Shown in pieces: positions 33,658 through 44,406 of a DNA stretch of 64,000 nucleotides. Source of the DNA: Taxillus chinensis (taxonomy: Eukaryota > Streptophyta > Magnoliopsida > Santalales > Loranthaceae). The stretch lies in the NCBI GenBank assembly GCA_023512835.1, contig CM042087.1:17020853-17084852 (forward strand), read 5' to 3'. A program made the position numbers and the translations under genes. Each line of letters begins with the position of its first letter. Within the stretch, counting starts at the first letter, position 1. Below the pieces are notes generated by a model. That model was not told the DNA's origin. It made no database searches and saw only the letters and a program-made list of their open reading frames with translations.

Positions 33658-34699
33658 GGTAAAATACAAAGCCAATAATAAATCTTGAAGGGTGAAATCA
33701 GTCAGAATCTGAAAGAATCAGGATCACAACAGATGGGATCCAAGCAGTAGAGGCAACATCATCCAAAAAACAGTGACTGCAAACAGTGGAAGACTTGGTC
33801 AAACCTGCGGCACACTCGAATCAAATTTGTACATTATGCTTTTGAAGACTTGTGATTCTATTTATCAGATTATGACAATAGGATACTTTTTATGATATAA
33901 ATATGTTTTGTGGAATTAAACCAGCAAAAATCTTTTTTATCTCTTTAATCATGTTACATTGTTTTCATTTCACATTCAAGTAGAACATCTTAAATCCCCA
34001 GTAAGCTCTTTTAGCATTGCCTTATGAGTAGGGTCAAGCTCAAAATCCCCAAACAATTCAAAACCCCAACTCGGAGTACTCATATCTCCACAGGATGTCA
34101 CTATCCCCGAAGAAGCCGTCAAATCAAGCTCCTCAATATGGCGAAGCAAAATCTCACAGACCCTTCATGCACAACAGGGGGTTCCCCAAAGAAAGACAGA
34201 ACAAACTCTCCATCTAAAGAGAACATTGTTCCCCAACAAGTTGAATGTTAGCCAACGGCCAAACCCTCGATGATACATCACATGGCATTTCAATGCATAC
34301 ATCGCATGGCATCACATTGCATCATATTTCATCACGAGTTGAGGTTTATGCATCCCTGCATACAGCATATTGCAGTCCATGCATCATTTGCATACATTCC
34401 GCACGCTCTATGATTTCAGGAATGTTGCCGCCTCTGAAGATCCTAGAAGCATACCCAGCAAGCTTCTCTTCAAGCTATCCTAGTTTTCTTCGTTTAACTG
34501 CACAACTCTTCCTTTGCAATTTCCCTAAGCTCTAAGCGCATCCCTTTTGGCAATTGACAAACTTTTCCCATTTTGGGTCACCTCGTAGAGCGATCTCCTT
34601 GAGTGAACTCGTAGAGGGAGCTTAAATTGGGTTACTTCCCAAACTCACCAATTCCTTCAAGCATTCCCCCAAATACCATTTGAGGTCTCCAACAAGTCT

Positions 34700-35472
34700 T
34701 TCCAGTTTAAGCCTATCATTGCTGTAGGGCTTTCCATTTTTTAATTTAAGCCTATCGTTGCTGTGGGCTTTCCCATTTTTCACTTTAAGCCTATCGTTGC
34801 TGTGGGCTTTCCCGTTTTTTAATTCAAGCCTATCGTTGCTGTGGGCTATTTATTTTCAATTCAAGCCTATCGTTGCTGTGGGCTACCATTTTTCAATTCA
34901 AGCCTATCATTGCTGTAGGCTATCCATTTTCAATTCAAGCCTATCGTTGTTGTGGGCTATCCATTTGCAATTTAAGCCTATCGTTGCTGTGGGCTTTCCA
35001 TTTTCGATTCGAGCCTATCGTTGCAGTGGGCCTTTTATTTTCCCGTTTTTCAATTCAAGCCTATCGTTGCGGTGGGCCTTTCATTTTTCACTTTAAGCCT
35101 ATCGTTCTTGTGGGCTTTCCCGTTTTCACTTTAAGCCTATCGTTCTTTGTGGGCTATCCATTTTTAATTCAAGCCTATCGTTCTTGTATAGGCTATCCAT
35201 TTTCAATTCAAGCCTATCGTTCTTGTGGGCTATCCATGTTCAATTCAAGCCTATCATTGTTGTGGGCCTTTTTTCCATTTTTCAATTCAAGCCTATCGTT
35301 CTTGTGGGCCTTTCGGTTTTCAATTCAAGCCCATCATTGTTGTGGGCCTTTTTCCATTTTTCAATTCGAGCCTATCGTTGCTGTGGGCCTTTCAACTTTT
35401 AGTTCACGCCCATCATTGTTGTGGGCCTTTTCTCTTTTTTCGGTTCAAGCCTGTCATTGTTGTAGGCTTTCA
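34700..35472. repeat. Minisatellite of about 20 units in Ogre-like 3' region
   Basis: Each unit of 36-46 bp contains AAGCCTATCGTTGCTGTGGG followed by a CTTTCC or CTATCC box and TTTTCAATT. About 20 degenerate copies run from 34700 to 35472. Three repeat-derived ORFs (for example 34873-35496) read Ser/Leu/Phe-rich periodic peptides and are not genes. Such arrays between pol and the PPT are common in Tat/Ogre elements. Confidence 0.92.
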
Positions 35473-35681
35473 ATCTCTAGTATCAAGCGGCCTTAGATGC
35501 CTCATCAAGGTATTATCCAAGCACACTGGTCTGTGAAGACCCCTTTTCCCTCTCGGGGACAAACCCAACCGTCGCACTTCTTCCTCTAGGTAAGTCAGGT
35601 AAGTGCACCAACCCGTCCAAAATGACTCCCTTTTATCTTTGTACGTTGTTTGTATACAAACAGTGCACAAAGAGGGGCAGC
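35473..35681 (+). other. Ogre-like 3' end with polypurine tract
   Basis: Unique sequence after the minisatellite, ending ACAAAGAGGGGCAGC (35667-35681), the PPT directly before the LTR start TGTTGG at 35682. Confidence 0.85.
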
Positions 35682-38600
35682 TGTTGGACCCCATTTTGTC
35701 CGGGTTGGACATACTAACCCCATTTGATATACCTTTCTGCCCATGTCATATACCTTGTTGAACAGGTCCACAATGATCCCATGCTTCCAAGGAATGGTCT
35801 ACCCCAATCGGCACGAGATGGATACAATTGACACGGATAGGGAAGTTCAAAATTAATGACTTTTGCTACAAGTCCTTGAAGTGCCCCAAGACCAACACCA
35901 GGTGATGGAGGATGAAAAATGGAGACCAACGCACTTGACCGAGCTCAAATCGGACTTAAAATGAAGAAGTTATGGCCAAAACAACTTTCGTTGGAAAAAG
36001 TCAAACTTGCCAAAAGACGGTCAATGCCCCTGGACAAACTGCCTGCAAAAGTGATCATGCGAAACTCTTCAAAATGCCTATGTAGGCGAATATGGATCTC
36101 CCCAAACAATCCCTGGAAGGTCATCCATTTTTGCATTTTTGGTGGGGGTAAAAAGGTAAAAAAAACTTCGGGGTTGACCGTTGACCGTTGACCTGCCGAC
36201 ACTGCGACCCGTTGACCTTCGAAGCCTCGAAGCTCCGAAGCCCGAAGCCCCGAAGCCTCGAAGCCTCGAAGCCTCGAAGCCCCGAAGCCTCGGCTCGAAG
36301 CCTCGAAGCTCCGACCCTGCCGACACTCCGACCCTCGAACCCTGACCTGCAATACCGGTTAAGTTTTCGGCCCATTGACCGTTGACCTTCGACCTGCCGA
36401 CACTTCAACCCGTTGACCGTTGACTTTTGCCCCACTTGAAATTCGACCCACCGAAGCTTCGACCCTGCCGACACTTCGACCTGCCAACACTTCGAATCTC
36501 CGACCCTTTCGCCTTCGGATTCTTTTTTTCGCCGGCTTCTCGCGTTAACTCTTTTTTTCACGGGCTTCCCTTTATTCTTCTCGCTGGCTTCACAGGACTC
36601 ATCTTCTGCGCTGACCATCAGACAGAGAATAACTCACCAACCTGTCAGTCACATGCGTTGCTAAAATACAAGTTCAAAAAGGCAGTCACGAGCTCCCATG
36701 TTTTCCGCACAGGCTGCCCACCAGACAAAATATAAATCTGCAAATTAAAATACTTGAATCAAATAATACCGCAATTATGACATCCAGCCAAAGAGGGAAA
36801 AGAACAAACTTTCTGCAATCCTTTAAAAGCGATGCCCGTCCCTGCATCAAAAAAAAAAAGGAGGATTCTTTTTGGAGAGAAAAAACTCGTTAGAAAAAGA
36901 AGAAGGAGGATTCTTTTCGGAGAGAAAAAATTCGTTAAAAAAAAAGGAGGATTCTTTTTGGAGAGGAAAAACTCGTTAGAAAAAGAAGAAGGAGGATTCT
37001 TTTTGGAGAGAAAAAATTCATTAGAAAAAAAAAGGGAGAGATTCTTTGGAGAGAGCCACCATCGTGAAATCAAAAAAAAGAGAAACAGAGAGAGACCCTT
37101 CATTGTTAAAAAACCTGCTACCATTTTTCCGCCCCAGCTTCATCCCTGCAAAAAGAAAAGAGAGGAATCCCTCCATCGTTCCAGTGCAGAGAAAGAAAAA
37201 GAGGAGGAGGACCCAAGAAAAAGAGAAAACCCTGCTGCCATCTTCACATCCAGTTGCCTAATTCCAGATTTTTGCTCAACACTCCCCCTGTCCTAAAAGC
37301 AAAATCGTCCAAGTCTTTCCAATCCCTTTTCCCTGACACCTCATTACAGCTCTTTTACCCAAAAAAAAAAACACAAAAAAGAGACAATTCCAGTCCTGCT
37401 TTTTGTTTTCTCTTCCTACGTCTCCATCAAAACAAAAAAAATCGTTTCTTCATTCCCTATTCCTTACACCTTACACCCATTCTCCTCAATTCCAGCCCAA
37501 AAAAATCTGAATCCAAAATATACATCATCCTCCTTTCCCACGTTTTCTACCCAAAAACCCAGAAAAAGGCGGCTATCGGCGTGGACAAGATTTGCGCAGC
37601 AGTTCGGTGTTCAAAGCTTCAAAGTCGGTTCAGCCCTTATTTCTTCATTACTTTTCAGCTTATTCATTTTGATATTTGATGTAACTCTTAATATTTCCTT
37701 GTATTTCTTTTTTTCTTTTATTGGTTGCATTGTGTTTTCCTTGTATTTCCCTTTCCTTTATATATGTGTACCTTGTAATATGTAAAGTATAGCACAAAAA
37801 AAAAACAACAAACAAAGAAAAAGAGAGAGAGCAAAGGGAGGCATGAAGAAAAAGAAAAGAAAAAAGAGTGAATCATTATTTGATTTGTGGATGTCACAAT
37901 CACACACATCACTTTACATGTTATTGTATTAGTTCATAGTTTTATCCTTGCAAAAAAGAAACAACAAAAAAGAAAACATTTTCAAAACCACAAAATGCAT
38001 TTCAAAAAAAAACAAACAAAAACAAAAAACAAACAAACAAAACAAAGCAAAACAAAAACAAACAAAAAAAATGTTTTCATGTTTTCAAACAAAAAAAAAA
38101 AAAAAAAAAACAAAATTAGTACTTCAATTTCCAAAACCAAAAAAAAAAGGCAAAAAAAAAAAACATAAAGACCAAAATGTTTTTTTACAAAATATAGAAA
38201 ACAAAAAAAATGTATGTTTTCTAACCCAAAAAAAAAACAAAACAAAACAAAAAAAAAACAAAAAAATAAAAAATCAAAACAAAACAAAACAAAACAAAAA
38301 CAAAAAAAAGGGGAAAGATAAAAATCATTTTCTAGGACTTCAATTTCTCCAAAACAAAACCAAAAAACCAAAACCAACCCATAGGATCTCATTCCCCACT
38401 TCAAACAAAAACCCAAAAACTTTTAGGATTCCCTTTAGAAACCTAAGGTAAATCAATCTTAACCATAACTTCGACAAATAACTTAGTCAAATAAAAATCA
38501 TAGACTTTTTAGGAAATTTAACCCAATCACAGCAGTACAAATAAAATAAAACCTCCTCCTCCTAAATTAGATACCGAAAGGGCGCTGTAGGGGTGCTAAT

Positions 38601-38785
38601 CCTTCCCTACACGTAACCAACTCCCGAACCCATCTCTGATAACGCAGACCACACACTTAAAACTACTCAAAGTAGATGGTATCCAACTGTACCCCAAAAA
38701 CAGTTGGTGGCGACTCTAAAATTTCTCACCATTGGTCTAGTTTGAGCTCACCCCAAAAGGGCCCGGACGAAATCCAGTGATGACA
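35682..38785 (+). repeat. Ogre-like 3' LTR
   Basis: 3104 bp, TGTTGGACCCC to CCAGTGATGACA, followed by the duplication ATCCA (38786-38790). It keeps a 20-bp segment (near 35810-35830) missing from the 5' LTR but has fewer CGAAGCC words (36218-36311). The 44-bp tandem (36850-37050) and A-rich tract (37945-38315) match the 5' LTR. Confidence 0.95.
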
Positions 38786-38790
38786 ATCCA

Positions 38791-39568
38791 TATAGGAGAT
38801 CACATCTATATGGATTACATATATATATAAATAGGTTTAACTCCATAATCTGCCCTAGAACCCTAGGACAGAGGAGGATTTAGGAAGAACAGAACCCCTA
38901 CCTTGTGTGTTCTCCTGCTCCCGCTTCCACGCAAGATGCCAACCACCCACGCAAGACGCTCCGGCAGCCACCAAACGCTCTCCTTCCCTCTCTCTCTCTC
39001 TCTCTCTGCGACGGCTGGTGAAGCAACAAACCCTAACCCTAAAACAGAGGGGCTTCTCCTCCTTATATAGACAACACAACATCAAAACGACGTAGTTTTG
39101 ATTAAGTGAATCCCAGCATCAAAACGACATAGTTTTGATCACACAAGTTAGCACCTTGCTGCACCCATATAGGCCAAAATACTCAGAATTTCAGCATGGT
39201 ACTTTGGAGAAAGATCATTAGAATGTCAAAACCAAGGGAACCATGCAAAAATATGGCTGCACGCCAATTTGAACGTGAATTCCCCAATTCATGTGCAACT
39301 CCAAATGCACTCCAAATGCGCTCAAACTTCACCCCTAGCCTCCTTGCATCATGTAGAAGACAACCACACTTGCATGTGAAATGGACCCATATCACGTGCA
39401 CCTCACATACATGTCCGTTTGGCCTGAAACTTCGTGGTAGATAGAGGACATCATTCTAAGCATCTTTCCTTTTGCACGTGAATTCATTTGAGCCCATTCA
39501 CTAGGTCAAAATCTAGAAAAACTACTCGAAGGCAAAACCGTGACTAACTCGAGGTACGGGTCCTTACA
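38791..39568 (-). repeat. Tekay-like 3' LTR, proximal part
   Basis: Continues the LTR left at 20987 and ends GGTCCTTACA at 39568 next to the PPT. On the minus strand it holds a TATA box (39061-39070), ACGT near-palindromes (39080-39101, 39117-39138) and CT-rich leader sequence (38990-39010). The telomere-like CCCTAACCCTAAA (39030-39045) lies just downstream of the expected start site. Confidence 0.92.
39061..39138 (-). promoter_or_regulatory. LTR promoter in Tekay-like 3' LTR
   Basis: On the minus strand, ATCAAAACTATGTCGTTTTG (39138 downward) and ATCAAAACTACGTCGTTTTG (39101 downward) precede CTATATAAGG (39061-39070). Order and spacing are the same as in the solo LTRs. A telo-box-like sequence and GA tract follow. 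Confidence 0.65.
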
Positions 39569-39871
39569 TCCTCTCCCCCTTAAGACTTTTCGTCCTCGAA
39601 AAGAAATGACATACGAGGAAAACAAACTCAAGCTACCCATTTGCCACAACACCCAAATGGGTCATACACCGCGCACAACACATAACAAGGTACCACCATA
39701 ATCCATAACCACAATAATGCATATAACACATATCCGCATGTCACAAATACACATCTCAACACATCACAAATAAGAACACATGTCTAAAAGACAATACAAA
39801 TACACCAAATCGTACACAACTAATACAAGAAAACACATCACTATCCCTTGGCCAACAGCCACCTCCCACGC
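39569..39871 (-). other. Tekay-like 3' non-coding region and polypurine tract
   Basis: On the minus strand, AAGGGGGAGAGGA (about 39569-39583) abuts the LTR. The GACTTTTCGTCCTCGAAAAG segment (39585-39605) is also present in the fragment near 58410. No ORF. Confidence 0.8.
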
Positions 39872-40508
39872 TTAAGATTGTTCATCCTCGAACAAGTCTG
39901 AGTACTGCTCACGCATCGCGGACTCACGTTCCCATGTCTCCTCCTCAATGCCACGGTGCTGCCACAGCACGCGAACCAAAAGAATAGCACGACCACGCAA
40001 AAGCCGCCTGCAAACCTGTCCAAAAACGGGAAGTGAACCGCGAATCCCGGTCAGAGACAACCGATGATGGTACTCCATGCAGTCTCACAATCTCGTTTAT
40101 GTATAGCTGACTCAAGGTCCCAATGGAGTCCCGCTCGCGAACAGCAAGGAAATGGGCCGACTTTGTGAGTCGATCCACAATCACCCAAATCATTTCCTTC
40201 CTCCCAGTGGTGGGTGGAAGACCAGTCACAAAGTCCATCGCGATGTGGTCCCACTTCCACTCCGCTATGGGCAACGGCTGTAACATGCCCGCCGGCCACT
40301 GATGTTCTGCCTTCACCTGCTGACACGTGAGGCACCGCGAAACAAAGGCAGCCACATCGCGTTTCATCCCAGGCCACCAAAAATGTCCTCGAAGCGCATG
40401 GTACATCTTCGTACCCCCTAGATGCACAACAACTCTAGATTGGTGAAACTCCCTCATCACCTCATCCCTGAGAGAAGAAGCTACTACCAACCGCCCCTGA
40501 AACGACAA
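39872..40508 (-). pseudogene. Tekay-like integrase with internal deletion fused to chromodomain remnant
   Basis: The minus frame from 40508 gives [28 protein letters not shown] and SRCLTCQQ (HHCC zinc finger), then AMDFVTGLP (first Asp), [11 protein letters not shown] and [12 protein letters not shown] (second Asp). Sequence jumps near 40003: the Glu region and C-terminal half of the core are missing, and a short tail in another frame reads [18 protein letters not shown] and YSDLFEDEQS (39872-39985), the C-terminal part of a chromodomain. The chromodomain guides chromovirus integration to histone-marked chromatin. The deletion kills the integrase. Confidence 0.88.
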
Positions 40509-41051
40509 CTCATGCTCAGGACCCTCTGTCCAGTCCTCAGATAGCTCCCCAGCCTCAATACGGGCACAGAGAACCTCACACTCGATGTCACCCAGCTATT
40601 CCTCCCGGACGCGCTGGTACAACTTAGGCACAACCACCAAAGGACTCAGGATTGTCCCACCATCACGAACAACAGGCTGCAGCCGCAACATCACCAACTG
40701 CTCCATCAGCTTCCACTCTCTCATGGCCACCTCAGCTTTCCCTTTCCTACTCAACGCGTCAGCTACAACATTACCCTTGCCCGGGGTATAGGCAAGAGTA
40801 AAGTCAAAGGTCTGCAAATACTCCACCCATCTCCTTTGCCTCAAATTCAAGTCTTTCTAAGTAAAGATGTACTGAAGGCTCTTGTGATCTGAGAACACCA
40901 CAAACTTTTCCCCCAAGAGGTAGTGCTGCCAACTCTTCAGGGCGAAGATGACAGCCGTTAACTCAAGGTCATGAGTAGGATAATTCTGCTCATGAGGCTT
41001 CAATGCCTCGACCCATAAGCTACCACACCGTGCTCCTGCATAAGCACACAC
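40509..41051 (-). pseudogene. Tekay-like RNase H and connection to integrase
   Basis: From 41051 the minus frame shows [34 protein letters not shown] and [11 protein letters not shown]; then LRQRRWVEYLQTFDFTLAY, PGKGNVVADALSR (conserved final Asp) and a linker to about 40596. The frame breaks at about 40857 by a stop. This is the single chromovirus-type RNase H, without a second RNase H. Confidence 0.88.
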
Positions 41052-41072
41052 CCCAAACCAACCCTGGACGCA

Positions 41073-42154
41073 TCACAGGTATACCTCAAACGGAATATCC
41101 TCCCTAGGCAACCTCAACACAGGTGCGGTGGTCAAACGGGTTTTGAGAGTCTCAAACGCCTGCTGGCACTTGTCTGTCCACTCAAATTTCACTCCTTTCC
41201 TAGTCAACGCCGTCATAGGAGCCGCCAAGCGGGAGAACCCCTCTACAAAACGGCGATAATAGCCTGCCAAACCAAGAAAGCTACAAATCTCGAAAACATT
41301 GGTTGGCCTCTCCCATGATGATACCGCCTCAATCTTGGCCGGGTCCACCGTAACTCCCTCGGTGACACCACGTGGCCAAGAAAGTGAACCTCCTGCGGCC
41401 CAAAACTCACACTTGCTAAACTTAGCAAACAACTGCTGGTCCCTCAAGGTTTGCAACATGATGCCAAGTGCTCCGCATGCTCCTTCTCGGTCTTGGAATA
41501 CACCAAGATATCGTCGATAAACACCACCACGAACGAGTCTAAGTATGGGGCAAAGACTTGGTTCATCAAATGCATAAATACTGCCGGCGCATTAGTGAGC
41601 CCAAAAGGCATCACTATCCACTCGTAGTGCCCATACCTGCACCGAAAGGCCGTCTTAGGGATGTCTCCCTCCCTAACCCTCAACTGATGATACCCCGACC
41701 GTAAATCTATTTTGGAAAACCACTGGGCCCCACTCAATTGGTCAAACAGGTCATCTATCCGAGGCAACGAGTACTTGTTCTTCACAGTCACTGAATTCAG
41801 CTTCCTGTAGTCGATGCAGAGACGAAGTGTGCCATCAGCCTTCTTAGCAAAGAGCACCGGAGCACCCCAAGGTGAAGTACTCGATCTGATATACCCCTGG
41901 CCCACTAACTCCTCGATTTGCCTCTGAAGTTCCCTCAACTCAGCTGGCTCCATACGATACGCTACTTGGGAAATCGGACCCGTCCCCGGCACCAACTCAA
42001 TGGTGAACTCCACACTCCTCTTAGGTGGCAAACTCCTCAACTCTTCAAGAAAAACATCCTGAAATTGGTCCACAACAATGGGCCACACCTCTTTTCCACC
42101 TTCCCCTCCTCGGCAAAGATCAGGGCTGCCAACCTGTGGGTAATGGCACCCCAC
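41073..42154 (-). pseudogene. Tekay-like reverse transcriptase, frameshifted
   Basis: From 42154 on the minus strand: [80 protein letters not shown] and the active site [13 protein letters not shown] frameshift at about 41455 moves to 41459-41073 ([47 protein letters not shown], the thumb and connection). The motifs are chromovirus-like and clearly different from the Ogre RT at 30465. Confidence 0.92.
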
Positions 42155-42398
42155 CGGTCCAACACTGGCCCGGCCCGACTCGCCTCACGGTCCCACTCCC
42201 CCTGCAGGGTGCAAGAGGTCCCTGCAGGGTGTCACGAAGGATACCCGCCGCCGATAACGTCTATCTTGGCCTGGAAAGCCATAAGCCAATCCATACCCAA
42301 GATCAGGTCAAACGTCCTCAAAGGGATTACATGCAAGTCAAAACTCGGCTCCACCTCTCCTATGGTTAACACACGATCCACGGCAAACACGCCACACC
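42155..42398 (-). pseudogene. Tekay-like protease-RT linker
   Basis: The reading frame is broken here. Homology to the second copy (51150-51401: MAYGFLGQDILL, ISCTLQGEWDCEA) shows the protease C-terminus and linker. No long frame remains. The plus-strand ORFs across it are antisense shadows. Confidence 0.6.
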
Positions 42399-43233
42399 TC
42401 AATCATACCCCCCCACTGGAGACTCAACAACTAGGGGCTTCGCTGCCTCCACACAAGCTAACCCCAAGCTATCTATCACAAGCTCAGCAACAAACAAACA
42501 CGATGCACCCGTATCGAAAAGAACAGAAGCTAATGTATGGGAGATCAAAAGGGTACCTCTAACCACCGATGGTCCTGCTCCATCCTCAGCTGGTGGGGGT
42601 GGTAGCTCAGCCTCCTCCGGGTACGTCGCCTCCAGCGCAAACACCCTCCCTTGGCCCGTGCCACTGGTCGGCTCACTCACTGGGCGCTTCCCGCCAAGGC
42701 TGCCTCCAGCTTCAGTCTGCTGCCGCTCCGGCCTCTCCTGGGGTCGGGTCTGATTCGATCCTGCCTGACTAGCCGGCCACTGATGAGCTGGTCTCTCTGC
42801 TGGTGCACGGAAACTGGCATCACTCCTTGTGCTGGATGTCATGCCTCCAACTCCCCTATTGCCACTCCGGCAAACCCGGCTCAGATGGCCCTCTCGTCCA
42901 CAACTATGGCATTTCCAGTCCCTCTTTGGACACTCCTTCCTCAAGTGGCCTTGCTCCCCACGAGGTGGACAACCGCCGGGGAGGCCTCCTGCTGGGCCGC
43001 CGCTCGCCACCGCCAAAGCTAGACCTCCCTGGGTTCACCAATGTCAGTCCCCTGCTGCGGAAGGAACTGCTATCTCTCTCCTCAGTCTTAGGCCTCTTGG
43101 GCCCCGAATCGCGTTCAGACCCACCTTGCAACTGGCGACCCTGATGGACCTGCCTCCCATCCTCCAGCTCCCTCTCAGCTATACGTGCTGTCTCAACAAC
43201 CTCAGCATAGGTCCTCAAACGTAGAATCGCCAC
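42399..43233 (-). pseudogene. Tekay-like nucleocapsid and protease, frameshifted
   Basis: From 43233: MAILRLRTYAEVVETARIAE, the gag C-terminal part, with a frame change at about 43010. Then CHSCGREGHLSRVC (about 42870-42911), a canonical CX2CX4HX4C zinc knuckle that binds genomic RNA. The aspartic protease active site LFDTGASC lies at about 42500-42523 with its catalytic Asp kept. A TGA follows near 42399. Confidence 0.88.
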
Positions 43234-43239
43234 CCTCGC

Positions 43240-43976
43240 CTAAGGGCTGGCCTAAGACCCGAGTGAACTTGTGGGCCTTCAGGTCCTCCTTTGCCACCGT
43301 CTCGGGGGCAAACCTACTCGAGCTCCAGGAACTCCCGCTCATACTCGGGCACCGTCTTTGATCCTTGCTTCAGGCTGCCAAATTCCTCTCTCTTCTGCCA
43401 TCTCAAAGATTCCGGGAAGAACTCATCATGGAAGAGCTGTAGAAACTCCTCCCAAAGCATGAACTGCACCGCACAGCTTCCCGCAACACTCAACCACCAC
43501 TCCAGAGCATCCCCTTCCAGCTGCCGAATGGCCAGTCTCACCTTATCCTCCTCCCGGGGTAGGAGAAAGGAAAACACATGCTCGATCTGCCTCAGCCAGG
43601 TGCTCGGCCTAACACTGGGTCCTCCCCCCCCTTTAAATCGTGGAGGTTGTTCCTTTCGGAACCGTGTCACCACATCATCCTCTGCACGAGTCGGTATACC
43701 ACGCGGAGAAACCTCACGCTCCCGGGGTAGCTCCCCCGCTGGTGGTGGCGGTGGGGGTGGCACCACCTGCTGTGCCGCCATCTCACGGCGCACCTCCTCC
43801 CGGACTTCTTGCCGGATACCCTCCCTCAACTCTTGGACTTCCAACCGGATGCCTTCTCGCAGCTGCGCCAGCAATAGTGCATGTCCTCCAACGGATTGTC
43901 CCGCACCTGGGCCCTCATGGGCAGATGACTCATCAGCCACTACCCCGGACGCACGCGTCACTCTCCTCGGTGGCAT
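43240..43976 (-). pseudogene. Tekay-like gag capsid, frameshifted at 3' end
   Basis: The ATG at 43976 gives MPPRRVTRASGVVADES, the MPPRR start common in Tekay/Del gag. Helical repeats REGIRLEVQEL / REGIRQEVREEV follow, then a proline run and RPSTWLRQIEHVFSFL, AIRQLEGDALEWWLSV, FHDEFFPESLRWQKREEF and YEREFLELE. A TAG just after (about 43314) interrupts the FAPETVA region, which continues in a shifted frame to about 43240. Capsid shell protein of the retrotransposon particle. Confidence 0.9.
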
Positions 43977-44391
43977 TCTTACTACATGAAGTAAGAAGCA
44001 CAAACGTCAGAACGCGTTCGACTACTAACAAGTTGACTACCTCTACCCCATTATCAAGTCAAGCAGTACATGGCATCACACACATTTTAACCATTGCATC
44101 AACCAATATTGCACACAAGACATCCACATTGTAGTCATACCCAAGGCATTCCAAGAATATTCGAGTTGCACAGTTCACACATAATCATGTTATTCACATC
44201 CTTCACACATGACAACAAATGCAACTAGTGCCCTAATGCCAATGCATGCAAATCCTACCTCAGGTCTGGACTACCCCAAATACACCTTAGAGGCTCCGAG
44301 AGGACCGTGTTGATCAGGCACGTCCCTCCAGGTTCCTCCAAAGGACTCAGGTTAACCAGATCCGCCCACTACCCTAGGCCAACTAGACCAT
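43977..44391 (-). other. Tekay-like 5' leader
   Basis: Untranslated leader between the PBS and the gag ATG on the minus strand. Nothing else recognised. Confidence 0.7.
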
Positions 44392-44403
44392 GCTCTGATA
44401 CCA
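44392..44403 (-). other. Primer binding site, tRNA-iMet type
   Basis: The minus strand reads TGGTATCAGAGC, complementary to the 3' end of plant initiator tRNA-Met, three bases from the 5' LTR end at 44407. Confidence 0.95.
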
Positions 44404-44406
44404 TAT

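Larger units (their letters stand above)
33498..34689 (+). other. Ogre-like 3' non-coding region, first part
   Basis: After the pol stop: two copies of a hairpin motif (33543-33570 and 33630-33657), AT-rich sequence, CATCACATGGCAT-type repeats around 34255-34330, and short ORFs without recognisable content. Confidence 0.6.
20988..38785 (+). mobile_element. Ogre/Tat-like Ty3/gypsy retrotransposon, full-length but defective
   Basis: A 17.8-kb element flanked by a perfect ATCCA duplication (20983-20987, 38786-38790). LTRs are at 20988-24089 and 35682-38785 and are closely similar by eye. A PBS (24092-24109), long leader, ORF1, gag, protease with G-patch, a gap before RT, RT with two RNase H domains, integrase, a minisatellite-bearing 3' region and a PPT follow in order. 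A separate ORF1 upstream of gag, the second (archaeal-type) RNase H and multi-kilobase LTRs are Tat/Ogre hallmarks. Frameshifts in ORF1, gag and pol and two catalytic Asp-to-Asn changes make it non-autonomous. Confidence 0.93.

Noticed and set aside
34758..35536. Overlapping ORFs of 72 to 207 codons rich in Ser, Leu, Trp and Phe
   Set aside because: Periodic readings of the minisatellite in all three frames.
42569..43224. Several plus-strand ORFs of 67-131 codons
   Set aside because: Antisense shadows of the zinc knuckle and protease region.
43291..43989. Plus-strand ORF of 232 codons
   Set aside because: Exactly antisense to the Tekay-like gag, which has recognisable capsid motifs on the minus strand.
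44307..44391. Possible tRNA gene around the tRNA-like complement in the leader
   Set aside because: Only the 12-18-base primer complements are present; no cloverleaf could be drawn.
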